From: Winslowiella toletana
GTDB taxonomy: Bacteria > Pseudomonadota > Gammaproteobacteria > Enterobacterales > Enterobacteriaceae
Direction: 5' to 3'
Assembly: GCF_032164335.1 (NCBI RefSeq)
Contig: NZ_CP134153.1
Span: 26,770 to 90,769, forward strand
DNA length: 64,000 bases
Every line of letters starts with the position of its first letter. Positions within the stretch are counted from its first letter, which is position 1. Position numbers and translations under genes: made by a program. Shown piece by piece: positions 35,954 through 44,229 of this stretch. Under the pieces are notes generated by a model. The model searched no databases and was not told where the DNA came from. It worked only from the letters and a program-made list of their open reading frames with translations.

Positions 35954-37301
35954 CAAAGTCGTCCGCCGTCGTCAGGTTGCCCTGCTTATAGCCCTTGTTC
36001 TGGGGATTGGTGCTGGCGGTGCCGGGACATGGATGGTCTCAGAGATGAATCTGAAGAAAGCGCCGCCCGCCAAAGCGCCAAAAGGAGAACCCGCGCCGGA
36101 TATGACCGGGGTGGTCAATCAGTCCTTTGATAACAAAGTTCAGCGTTCTGCCATTGCGGAAGCCCAGCGGCTTAATAAGGAAACGCAGACAGAGATTAAA
36201 AAACTGCGTACTGAAATGGGGCTTGTCAGTCGCGATCTTAAAGGCAGTCAGGATCGCATTCGTGAGCTGGAAGACCAGAACCAGTTACTGCAGACGCAGC
36301 TTGAGGCCGGGAAGAATTTTGACTCCCTCAGTGCCGAACCCCTGCCGGGAGCGCTGGCCTCTCAGGGGAAACCTGTACCCGCTGGTAATGTTCCTCCTCC
36401 GACAAGTTTCTGGCCAGCAGGAGGCGGACAGGCCCCGGCCGCACCGGTTATGGCCGCCGTTCAGCGTCCGGGAATGATGGATAGTCAGAAATTCAGTCCT
36501 CCGGATACCGGGCCGCAAAAGCCCCGTTTCCCGTGGATTTCCTCCGGCAGTTTTGCTGAAGCAATCGTCGTTGAAGGGGCAGATGCCAATGCGTCCGTTA
36601 CCGGCGATAAAAATACCGCCCCGATGCAGCTGCGCCTCACCGGCAAAGTTCAGATGCCTAACGATGAAGAGTTCGATCTGACTGGTTGCTTTGTGACCCT
36701 GGAGGCATGGGGGGATGTTTCCAGTGAACGTGCCATCGTTCGGACCCGCTCAATCAGCTGCAAGCTGGGTGATGACAACATCGACCAGAAAATTGCCGGT
36801 CATGTGTCCTTTATGGGCAAGAACGGTATCAAGGGCGAAGTAGTTATGCGTAATGGCCAGATCCTGCTGTATGCGGGGGGCGCGGGCTTCCTGGACGGGA
36901 TAGGGAAGGGCATTGAGAAAGCCTCCTCCACTACCGTGGGTGTCGGCGCAACTGCCAGCATGAGCGCCGGCGATATCGGCCAGGCAGGGCTCGGCGGTGG
37001 TGTCAGTTCTGCCGCCAAAACACTCTCCGATTACTACATCAAACGCGCCGAACAGTACCACCCGGTCATTCCAATCGGCGCGGGCAATGAAGTCACGCTT
37101 GTTTTCCAGGACGGCTTCCAGCTCGAAACACTGGAGGAAGCGCGCGCGAAAGCTGCTGCACGTAAGAAACAAAATCAACCTTCTGCCTCATCAACGCCTG
37201 CTGCCATGCCGGGTAATACGCCGGACATGCTGAAGCAGCTGCAGGACTTCAGGGTAGGGGACACCGTCGATCCAACGACCGGACAGGTCGTCACACAGTA
37301 A
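35940..37301 (+). CDS. traB: TraB, transenvelope core protein (VirB10-like)
   Basis: 453 aa. An N-terminal membrane segment (VALLIALVLGIGAGGAGTWM), a coiled coil (about 75-120, RIRELEDQNQLLQTQLEAG), a Pro-rich spacer (about 145-190) and a C-terminal VirB10-type barrel domain (GCFVTLEAWGDVSSERAIVR, IPIGAGNEVTLVFQDGF). It spans both membranes and gates the channel. ATG at 35940 inside the end of traK. Confidence 0.93.
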   Translation: MANVNKVVRRRQVALLIALVLGIGAGGAGTWMVSEMNLKKAPPAKAPKGEPAPDMTGVVNQSFDNKVQRSAIAEAQRLNKETQTEIKKLRTEMGLVSRDLKGSQDRIRELEDQNQLLQTQLEAGKNFDSLSAEPLPGALASQGKPVPAGNVPPPTSFWPAGGGQAPAAPVMAAVQRPGMMDSQKFSPPDTGPQKPRFPWISSGSFAEAIVVEGADANASVTGDKNTAPMQLRLTGKVQMPNDEEFDLTGCFVTLEAWGDVSSERAIVRTRSISCKLGDDNIDQKIAGHVSFMGKNGIKGEVVMRNGQILLYAGGAGFLDGIGKGIEKASSTTVGVGATASMSAGDIGQAGLGGGVSSAAKTLSDYYIKRAEQYHPVIPIGAGNEVTLVFQDGFQLETLEEARAKAAARKKQNQPSASSTPAAMPGNTPDMLKQLQDFRVGDTVDPTTGQVVTQ

Positions 37302-37410
37302 ACGGGCCGGGAAACCGGCCGCAACAACACAATCCGGAATAGTTAGTGCCCTGGAAGACGAGAAAGGGATGGGCGGTAGCGTGTCCGGGCAGCATACACA
37401 GGAAAGAGCG

Positions 37411-37662
37411 ATGGCAGACGTACTGGACCAGTTACAGGAGCAGGAAGACCAGATTAACAGGCTGCACATTCAGGCGGTCAGGCAACAGTTGAGCGTTAAA
37501 GGTGAAAGCCTTACCCGGTGTGAATGTTGTGGAAACCGTATTCAGGAACGGCGTCAGAAAGCGATACCCGGCGTGCGTACCTGCACTGAGTGTCAGCGGG
37601 TACTGGAAATTCGGGAAAAAATTATCAGAGGTGAACGATGGGAAGCAGAAAAGCCAATGTGA
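37411..37662 (+). CDS. traR: TraR, DksA-like RNA-polymerase-binding protein
   Basis: 83 aa. The C4 zinc finger CECCGNRIQERR ... CTECQ, preceded by a helix and followed by a basic helix, matches TraR/DksA. TraR binds the secondary channel of RNA polymerase and mimics DksA plus ppGpp. ATG at 37411 with GGAAAG is preferred to 37369. It overlaps the next frame by 25 bases. Confidence 0.85.
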   Translation: MADVLDQLQEQEDQINRLHIQAVRQQLSVKGESLTRCECCGNRIQERRQKAIPGVRTCTECQRVLEIREKIIRGERWEAEKPM

Positions 37663-37853
37663 TGGGCGTGGGGAAAACTGGCAGCGGTAAAACCATGACA
37701 CTCAGTCAGGTCACTCAGTTTTTCCTGGCGAAGTCTGACGTAAGCCAGCTCAAAGAAAGATATTCCGGTAATGACGGAGAGAGGATAGCGGAGGCTATCC
37801 GTAAGAACTGCAACATCTGGTATCCACTGAAACCAGGGGATGAAGGTCAATAA
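37638..37853 (+). CDS. Very small protein with a P-loop-like motif
   Basis: 71 aa starting inside traR with GAGGTGAACG upstream. MGVGKTGSGKTMTLSQVTQF contains a Walker A pattern (GxxxxGKT), yet there is no space for a nucleotide-binding fold and no Walker B. The rest (SQLKERYSGNDGERIAEAIR) is charged and helical. It occupies the place of trbG/trbD-type genes between traB and traV. Real by position and ribosome site, function unknown. It could be a relic of an ATPase or a small ligand-binding peptide. Confidence 0.5.
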   Translation: MGSRKANVMGVGKTGSGKTMTLSQVTQFFLAKSDVSQLKERYSGNDGERIAEAIRKNCNIWYPLKPGDEGQ

Positions 37854-37855
37854 AA

Positions 37856-38302
37856 GTGATGGATGCTTCTTTATTACTTCTGGGAGATTTCAGCGACCTG
37901 ACCAGGCCGGAGTTAATTGCCCGGGCTAAACACCTGGATATCCTCCGGGCTCGGGTGGCGTATACCCATGATAATTTTTCGCCCAGGCAGCTAAGGGCTT
38001 TTGCCCTGGCCACCCTGATGTTGTTCATGAGCTACGTGTTAACGGATTCCATCCTTTTCAGTGGCGTAGCCAGCCTGATAACTCTCATAGGGGTACTGCG
38101 TTATTCCCGTTTACCCATGGCATGGCACACGCAACTGAAAGACGGTATTTCCCGGATCGAGAGTCTTCGAAGTTCGCCGCTTCGTCTGATAGATGAAGCC
38201 AATGCCCATTATGACTGGCATTACGCCTCTTATTGTCTGGCTGCTGAAATCCAGCTTATTTACTCAGCGCTTTCGCAGCCAGCCAGACCCTTCAGCGCAT
38301 AA
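37856..38302 (+). CDS. Inner-membrane protein within the tra operon
   Basis: 148 aa with one hydrophobic hairpin (LATLMLFMSYVLTDSILFSG, VASLITLIGVLRY, about residues 52-85) flanked by charged cytosolic ends. It begins three bases after the preceding gene. Not an F tra protein I can name. By position (before traV) it is part of the transfer operon and may be specific to this plasmid lineage. Confidence 0.6.
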   Translation: MMDASLLLLGDFSDLTRPELIARAKHLDILRARVAYTHDNFSPRQLRAFALATLMLFMSYVLTDSILFSGVASLITLIGVLRYSRLPMAWHTQLKDGISRIESLRSSPLRLIDEANAHYDWHYASYCLAAEIQLIYSALSQPARPFSA

Positions 38303-38319
38303 TTTTTCAGGAAACAGCG

Positions 38320-38934
38320 ATGAAAAAAATCACACTTTTGCTGGCAGGCAGTGCCCTGCTGTTATCCGGTTGTGCAGGTGTCAAAAGCAGTTTCGACTGC
38401 GATGCCACAACGTCTGATACCTGTATGACCATGACGAAGGCTAATCAACTGGCCCGGGACAAGGCGGCAAAACAGGCGGGAAAGCCGGCTGCGGGCGGAC
38501 TGCCTTCCCTGGTTAATCTTCCTGCCGCCTCTGCGGCGGCGGTTCCGTCAGCATCCCGTACCGTCGTCAATGTCCCTTCCGGTGCGCGGGTAACCAGCAA
38601 CAGACCCGCAGTATCAGCTGGCACCGCAACAGGTATAAGCACGAACGCCGCAGCGTCAACACTGACGCCACGTCCGGTTGCCGGAACGCCGGTCACAACC
38701 ACTCCGTCATCAGTGGCTTACCGTCCGATCGGCTCCGTGGTTACACCGGCACCGTCATGTCAGAGCGTGCGCTGTGACCATCCTGGATCGGTGCATCCAC
38801 AACGCAGCCAGGATCAGATAGCCACGGTCTGGATTGCACCTTGGGTAGACAGCGATAACGCCTTTCATCAGCCCGGTCGGGTGTCCTTTGTGGTCAGCCC
38901 TGCCGACTGGGTTCTTCCGTCCCGGGTAAATTAA
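38320..38934 (+). CDS. traV: TraV, outer-membrane lipoprotein (VirB7-like)
   Basis: 204 aa. Lipobox LLLSGCAG with the lipidated Cys at 18, then the Cys-rich FDCDATTSDTC characteristic of TraV, a low-complexity Ala/Ser/Thr linker, and a C-terminal block CQSVRCDHPGSVHPQRSQ. It anchors TraK and TraB in the outer membrane. Confidence 0.9.
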   Translation: MKKITLLLAGSALLLSGCAGVKSSFDCDATTSDTCMTMTKANQLARDKAAKQAGKPAAGGLPSLVNLPAASAAAVPSASRTVVNVPSGARVTSNRPAVSAGTATGISTNAAASTLTPRPVAGTPVTTTPSSVAYRPIGSVVTPAPSCQSVRCDHPGSVHPQRSQDQIATVWIAPWVDSDNAFHQPGRVSFVVSPADWVLPSRVN

Positions 38935-38943
38935 GGAGTTCGG

Positions 38944-41535
38944 GTGAAAAAGTTTCTGAACGTACTGGAAAATCTGCAGAACGCCTTCCGGATGCCGGAT
39001 GGCGCGTCGGAGATGACGCGCAATCTGGCCAGCCTGGACTTCCCGCAGCTGACCAGCGTCCTGCCGTACCGTGACTATGACCGTGACAGTGGGCTGTTTG
39101 TGAACCGCAGTACGGTGGGCTTTCTGCTACGTGCAGAGCCCCTTATCGGCGCTAACGAACAGATTGTGTATGTGCTGGAAGATCTCATCAAAAGCAAGCT
39201 GCCGCGTAAGACGCCAATATCATTCCACCTGGTGTCCAGCAAGCTGATCGGTGATCAGCTTGACCGGGGCCTGTCTGAGTTCCGCTGGCAGGGAAAGCAT
39301 GCTGACAAATTTAACCGTATAACCAGGGCATATTATCAGCGCGCGGCGCAGCAGCAGTTCAACAGCCCGACCGGTCTGCCGCTGACCCTGCGTGACTACC
39401 GCCTGTATATCTCCTACTGCGTGAAGGCGAAGAAGCGGACGGCTGCCGTGAGGACGGAAGTCGCTCATACCCTGAAAGTGCTGCGTTCCTCTCTGGATGC
39501 GGCAAAAATTTACACGCAGGCGGCCGATGACCAGGAGCTAGCCACGCTGGTTCACGGGATGCTGAATGCCCGTCATGATCAGCTGTACCCGGATGAGGTT
39601 CGTGTCGGCAAATTTGATGAGCTGCATCAGCGCTGTGTTGACCAGCGTATCGGTATCGATGTGCGTCCGGATGATGTCCTTATCAGCCTTGCCGACCGTC
39701 AGGGCAGAGTGACCTCCACGCGGGCCATGAACTTCATGCTGGAGAACAACCCGGATATGTTCATGCTATGGATGGGCGGCGATAACCTGTCCAACCTGCT
39801 CAGCCCCGACCTGACAATCGCCAGTCCGTTCGTCATCACGATGGTGATGGAGGCCGAAGACCAGGTGGCGACGCAGGGGGAAGCCACGCGCAAGTACCTC
39901 GACCGGGAGAAAAAAGCGAACTCTCCCTATGCCACTCTTTTCCCTGGCGTGGCCAAACAGGCTAAAGAGTGGAAGGAGATCCGCGAACATCTCAACAGTA
40001 ACCAGACCTGTATAGTCCGCTATTACTATAACGTCACCACGTTCTGTCCGGATACGGATGAGGATGCGCTGGTCTGCGAACAGCAGGTCATTAATACTTT
40101 CAAGAAGAACGGCATAGACCTGTTTTCCCCGACTTATATGCAGTTCCGTAACTGGATAGCGATGATCCCCTTCATTCATGCGGAAGGACTCTGGGAAGAC
40201 ATCAAAATGGGCGGAGCCACCTGCCGGGCGGAGAGTATCCAGGCCGTGAATCTGCTGCCGGTGGTGGCCGACAACCGGCTGTGTCAGGGGGGATTGTTGA
40301 CGCCGTCCTACCGCAATCAGCTAGCGTTCCTCGATATCTACGGGGACGGGATGGGCAACACCAACTACAACATGGCGGTCACCGGCACATCAGGTGCAGG
40401 TAAGACCGGTCTGGTACAGCCTATCCTGCGCAGCGTGCTGGACTCCGGCGGTATCGCCTGGGTGTTTGATATGGGGGATGGCTACAAATCGTTCTGCGAG
40501 AACGTGGGTGGTACATACCTTGACGGCAAGTCGCTCAAATTCAATCCGTTTGCCAACATTTCCAATATCAATGAGTCCGGGGAACGTATCCGTGATCAGC
40601 TGGCGGTGCTGGCAAGCCCGAACGGCACGCTGGATGAAGTTCACCACAGTCTGCTGCTGCGTGGGGTTCAGGAGGCCTGGGAAGCGCACAGGGAAAAGGC
40701 CCGAATTGACCACGTAGTCCAGAAGCTGACGGCCATCCGTGAGGATGATAAATACCAGAACTCGCCGGGTATTACCAACCGGCTGGATGAAATTATCGAA
40801 CTGCTCGGTAAGTACTGCTCCTGGGGAATTTACGGCGAATACTTTAACAGTGACGAGCCGTCACTGACCGATGACGCCCGCTTTATCGTCTTGGAGCTGG
40901 GGGGCCTGCAGGACAAGCCTGACCTGCTGGTTGCGGTGATGTTTTCCCTCATCATCTACATCGAAGACAAAATGTACCGCACGCCGCGCAGCCTGAAGAA
41001 ATGTTGCACCATTGACGAAGGCTGGAAGCTGCTCAACTTTAAAAATGAGAAGGTCGGTCAGTTCATTGAAACCGGCTACCGTACGGTTCGCCGCCACCGT
41101 GGCGCGTTCATCACCATCAGTCAGAACATCAAAGACTTTGACGCCGATGATGCCTCCGGCGCGGCCAAAGCGGCCTGGGGTAACTCTGCCTTCAAGGTTG
41201 TCCTCAAACAGGATGCGTCTGAGTTTAAACAGTACAACCAGAACCGTCCCAACCAGTTCAGCGAGCTGGAGCGCAGTGTTATCAGCAAGTTCGGTGATGC
41301 CAAAGACCAGTGGTTCTCTTCCTTTATGCTGCGCATCAATGATACCTGCAGTTTCCATCGTCTCTTTGTCGATCCGCTGAGTCGCGCGATGTTCAGTTCA
41401 AAGGGTGATGACTTCGAATTTATCCGCCAGTGCCGGGAACAGAACATGGATATCCATGACGCCGTATACCAGCTGGCACAACGTAACTTCCCTGATGAGA
41501 TGCGCGAACTGGAAGCGCTTGCGGAGGCCGCATGA
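38944..41535 (+). CDS. traC: TraC, VirB4-family ATPase
   Basis: 863 aa. Cytosolic ATPase driving pilus assembly. Walker A GTSGAGKTG at about 481-489, Walker B LKKCCTIDEGWKLL at about 686-698, then arginine-containing YRTVRRHRGAFITISQN. The N-terminal half carries typical TraC blocks (MTRNLASLDFPQLTSVLPYR). Start overlaps nothing; its end overlaps trbI by four bases. GTG/ATG choice: ATG at 38944 with AAGGAG upstream. Confidence 0.95.
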   Translation: MKKFLNVLENLQNAFRMPDGASEMTRNLASLDFPQLTSVLPYRDYDRDSGLFVNRSTVGFLLRAEPLIGANEQIVYVLEDLIKSKLPRKTPISFHLVSSKLIGDQLDRGLSEFRWQGKHADKFNRITRAYYQRAAQQQFNSPTGLPLTLRDYRLYISYCVKAKKRTAAVRTEVAHTLKVLRSSLDAAKIYTQAADDQELATLVHGMLNARHDQLYPDEVRVGKFDELHQRCVDQRIGIDVRPDDVLISLADRQGRVTSTRAMNFMLENNPDMFMLWMGGDNLSNLLSPDLTIASPFVITMVMEAEDQVATQGEATRKYLDREKKANSPYATLFPGVAKQAKEWKEIREHLNSNQTCIVRYYYNVTTFCPDTDEDALVCEQQVINTFKKNGIDLFSPTYMQFRNWIAMIPFIHAEGLWEDIKMGGATCRAESIQAVNLLPVVADNRLCQGGLLTPSYRNQLAFLDIYGDGMGNTNYNMAVTGTSGAGKTGLVQPILRSVLDSGGIAWVFDMGDGYKSFCENVGGTYLDGKSLKFNPFANISNINESGERIRDQLAVLASPNGTLDEVHHSLLLRGVQEAWEAHREKARIDHVVQKLTAIREDDKYQNSPGITNRLDEIIELLGKYCSWGIYGEYFNSDEPSLTDDARFIVLELGGLQDKPDLLVAVMFSLIIYIEDKMYRTPRSLKKCCTIDEGWKLLNFKNEKVGQFIETGYRTVRRHRGAFITISQNIKDFDADDASGAAKAAWGNSAFKVVLKQDASEFKQYNQNRPNQFSELERSVISKFGDAKDQWFSSFMLRINDTCSFHRLFVDPLSRAMFSSKGDDFEFIRQCREQNMDIHDAVYQLAQRNFPDEMRELEALAEAA

Positions 41536-41966
41536 AAACGGAACAACAGGTTAACGACACGCAATCAAAACCCACAACTGCCAGAAAGGCACTGACTCAA
41601 CGTGAACGCCAGAGGCGCCGCTGTCTGCATAGCCTGCTGCTGGTTGCCGCCACCATCCTGTGTATTAACGCTGCCGTCACGTCGTTGCTGATTAGCTGGC
41701 GTACGCCAACTGTGGTGTCATTTGATATGAAAAAAACGCTGGATCAGTTCACTGAACAGGCTGGCGCTCAGTCACTGGATGAGCCTCAGACTAAGGCACT
41801 TACCGAACGATTTATGACCAACCTTAATGCGGAGCTGCAGGACTGGCAGGTCCGTCATGATGCACTGATCCTGGTTACGCCCGCAGTGGTCAGCGGGGCG
41901 GGCGATATCACTGATGAGATTCAGACAGGGGTGGCACACCGAATGGCGGCGGGAGGCGGCAACTGA
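41532..41966 (+). CDS. trbI: TrbI, inner-membrane pilus-dynamics protein
   Basis: 144 aa. A basic N-terminus, one membrane segment (LLLVAATILCINAAVTSLLI) and a periplasmic helical tail. Position between traC and traW is that of trbI in F, where its product affects pilus retraction. Contains PAVVSGAGDITDEIQ near the end, typical of the family. Confidence 0.85.
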   Translation: MKTEQQVNDTQSKPTTARKALTQRERQRRRCLHSLLLVAATILCINAAVTSLLISWRTPTVVSFDMKKTLDQFTEQAGAQSLDEPQTKALTERFMTNLNAELQDWQVRHDALILVTPAVVSGAGDITDEIQTGVAHRMAAGGGN

Positions 41967-42604
41967 TGAAAAAAGGGCTGCTGGCGCTGTTGCTGATTTC
42001 CGGCGTAGCACAGGCAAAAAATCTGGGGACATGGGGGGAAATGTACCCCATTGCTGAGCAGGACATGCTTACTACCATCCAGACACGCCTGAAGGCAATG
42101 GAGGCCAGTGGTGAAATGGCCCGGGAGCAGGAAGTATTCAAACAGCGTGTTATTGAAAACACTCTACGCCCTAAACCGGTTGAAGGACTGACGCTGGCGC
42201 AGGAGAACACCATGCACTATATCGATCCGTCGCTGACGGTTAGTGAAGATCTGAAAGACCATCAGGGGCGGGTGTTCGCCCGTAAAGGGCAGGTGATTAA
42301 CCCGCTGGATACCGTCCCGTTCACCGACACGCTCTATTTTATTGATGCAGATAATCCGCAACAACTGTCCTGGATGAAAGCGCAGAAACCCGGAACATTG
42401 ACTTACCGCGTCATTCTGGTCAACGGCGATATCCGTGAGGCGACCAAAGCCCTGGACACGCGGATTTATTTTGACCAGGACGGCACGCTAAGCAGGAAGT
42501 TTGAACTGAAGGCTATCCCTGCCCGGGTGACGCTCTCAGAAGACCGACGCCGTCTTCGGGTAGATACTTTTGCCCTCCCTGGTCCAGGAGAAGCCCATGA
42601 ATAG
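41966..42604 (+). CDS. traW: TraW, periplasmic pilus-assembly protein
   Basis: 212 aa with signal peptide (ends GVAQA). Blocks LGTWGEMYPIAEQDML, YIDPSLTVSEDLKDHQGRVF and FTDTLYFIDADNPQQLSWMK are TraW-like. It works with TrbC and TraU in pilus assembly. Its stop codon overlaps the traU start region by 8 bases. Confidence 0.92.
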   Translation: MKKGLLALLLISGVAQAKNLGTWGEMYPIAEQDMLTTIQTRLKAMEASGEMAREQEVFKQRVIENTLRPKPVEGLTLAQENTMHYIDPSLTVSEDLKDHQGRVFARKGQVINPLDTVPFTDTLYFIDADNPQQLSWMKAQKPGTLTYRVILVNGDIREATKALDTRIYFDQDGTLSRKFELKAIPARVTLSEDRRRLRVDTFALPGPGEAHE

Positions 42605-43598
42605 GTCACTTATTTTGTTACTCATGGCTTTTGCTTTCAGCTGGTCGTCAGTGAGCAAGGCTGCCACTACCAGCGCTTCCGTTGAGTGCGAGGGGCGTTT
42701 TGTAAACCCGATCACCGATGTCTGCTGGGAGTGCATTTTCCCGGTAACCATTGGCAATGTGCCCGTCGCAAAGGGACGTCAGCCGGATACGCCGAATCCT
42801 GGCATGCCCATCCAGTTTTGTCCTATGGGAATTTTTTACCGTGTGGGGCTGGCCATAGGCTACTGGGAGCCTATGGCGCTGACTGATGTTACCCGTTCCC
42901 CTTACTGCATGGTGAATCTGGGCGGGTTCAATATCAACGTGGGTAATGTCGGTACCGGGACTGGCGGGCAGGAGAACAGGGCCAACCCCGGCGCGTTCTA
43001 CCATGTTCACTGGTACAAATATCCGCTGACGTACTGGCTCAATATCATCACGTCAATGGGCTGTCTTCAGGGAGGAGACATGGACATTGGATATCTGTCT
43101 GAACTTGATCCGATGTGGGACAGCAGCTCTCTCAGCATGATTATCCAGCCTGAAGCCATTCTGTTCGGTAACGTGATTGCGCAGGCGGCCTGTGCGGCTG
43201 ATGCCGCCGCAAGTCTGGTGCATATGCCGCTGGACCCCCTGTTCTGGTGTGCCGGTAGCCAGGGAAGTATGTACCCCTTTAATGGCTGGGTATCGAATGA
43301 ATTCAGCCCGATGCAGACCTCGCTGCTTCTCAGTGAACGTATGGCATTCAAGCTGCACCGGCAGGGCATGATCATGAACTCCGTTGGGGCTGATACGGCG
43401 GTTTGCTTTGAATATCCATCTCCCATCATTCCGAAAAGCCGCTGGCGTTATCACTTGGTCAATAAATATCCTGATGCAGGGCAATGTCATCCGCTGGGCC
43501 GCAGCGTGACACGCTGGGAAACCGGCAAAAACATGCCTAATGACCGTCGAAATTTCGGGTATCTCTTCTGGCGTAAACGCAACTGCGTTTTCCTGTAA
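42597..43598 (+). CDS. traU: TraU, periplasmic DNA-transfer protein
   Basis: 333 aa. A signal peptide (about 1-24, ends SKA) and a Cys-rich mature region (CWECIFPVTIGNVPVAKG, then CQ-, C- spaced pairs) as in TraU, which needs disulphide bonds made with help from TrbB. It is required for DNA transfer and, less strictly, pilus production. ATG at 42597 with CAGGAGAAG upstream. Confidence 0.93.
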   Translation: MNRSLILLLMAFAFSWSSVSKAATTSASVECEGRFVNPITDVCWECIFPVTIGNVPVAKGRQPDTPNPGMPIQFCPMGIFYRVGLAIGYWEPMALTDVTRSPYCMVNLGGFNINVGNVGTGTGGQENRANPGAFYHVHWYKYPLTYWLNIITSMGCLQGGDMDIGYLSELDPMWDSSSLSMIIQPEAILFGNVIAQAACAADAAASLVHMPLDPLFWCAGSQGSMYPFNGWVSNEFSPMQTSLLLSERMAFKLHRQGMIMNSVGADTAVCFEYPSPIIPKSRWRYHLVNKYPDAGQCHPLGRSVTRWETGKNMPNDRRNFGYLFWRKRNCVFL

Positions 43599-43608
43599 GG
43601 AGCACAGT

Positions 43609-44229
43609 ATGTTTGTGAACAAGGTATTGATTTTCCTGCTCGCTCTGTTGACCACAGGGCTGGCTCAGGCAACTGAACACACGGAAAACCGTCAGTTTAT
43701 CAAGGAACAGCTCAGACTGGATCGTCAGCGATTTCAGTCTCTGCAAACTCCTGATTTCCTGAAGCAGGCACGTCCGGTAGCACCGCAGGATCAGTCATTT
43801 CTCGACGCTCAGGCACAGCAATTCCGGCAATCCATGCAGCCCGGTGAGCGCCCCGTTGATGCTGCTCTGGTTTTTGTTTCATTCTCAATGCCCCCTGATG
43901 AACTGAAACAGCGCGTTCAGGACGCGGCAGCACTCAATATTCCGGTGGTTATCCGGGGGATGGTTAACGGCGACATGCGGGCCACAGCGAATGCTGTCGC
44001 TGGTCTGGTAAAAGAGAGCAATACCGGAGGCGTGCAGATAGACCCAACCACCTTTCGTAAGTACAACATTACCGCCGTACCGGTACTGATCGTCGCCTGC
44101 GGAAATCAGGGCGATAACGTTGACCGCCTTCAGGGTGATCTCACGCTGCATCAGGCGCTGAAGCGCGTGGCAGAAGAGGGGGACTGTGCGCAGACCGCGA
44201 AAAGCCTGCTGGGCGAGGAGGCTGAATGA
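43609..44229 (+). CDS. trbC: TrbC, periplasmic pilus-assembly protein
   Basis: 206 aa. Signal peptide ends LAQA. The second half resembles a thioredoxin-like fold without CxxC (ALVFVSFSMPPDELKQRVQD, then VPVLIVA), as for F TrbC. ATG at 43609 follows TAAGGAG; the long frame from 43540 is inside traU. Overlaps traN by four bases. Confidence 0.9.
   Translation: MFVNKVLIFLLALLTTGLAQATEHTENRQFIKEQLRLDRQRFQSLQTPDFLKQARPVAPQDQSFLDAQAQQFRQSMQPGERPVDAALVFVSFSMPPDELKQRVQDAAALNIPVVIRGMVNGDMRATANAVAGLVKESNTGGVQIDPTTFRKYNITAVPVLIVACGNQGDNVDRLQGDLTLHQALKRVAEEGDCAQTAKSLLGEEAE

Noticed and set aside
40861..41358. 165-codon minus-strand frame inside traC
   Set aside because: Antisense to the Walker B half of traC; no independent support.
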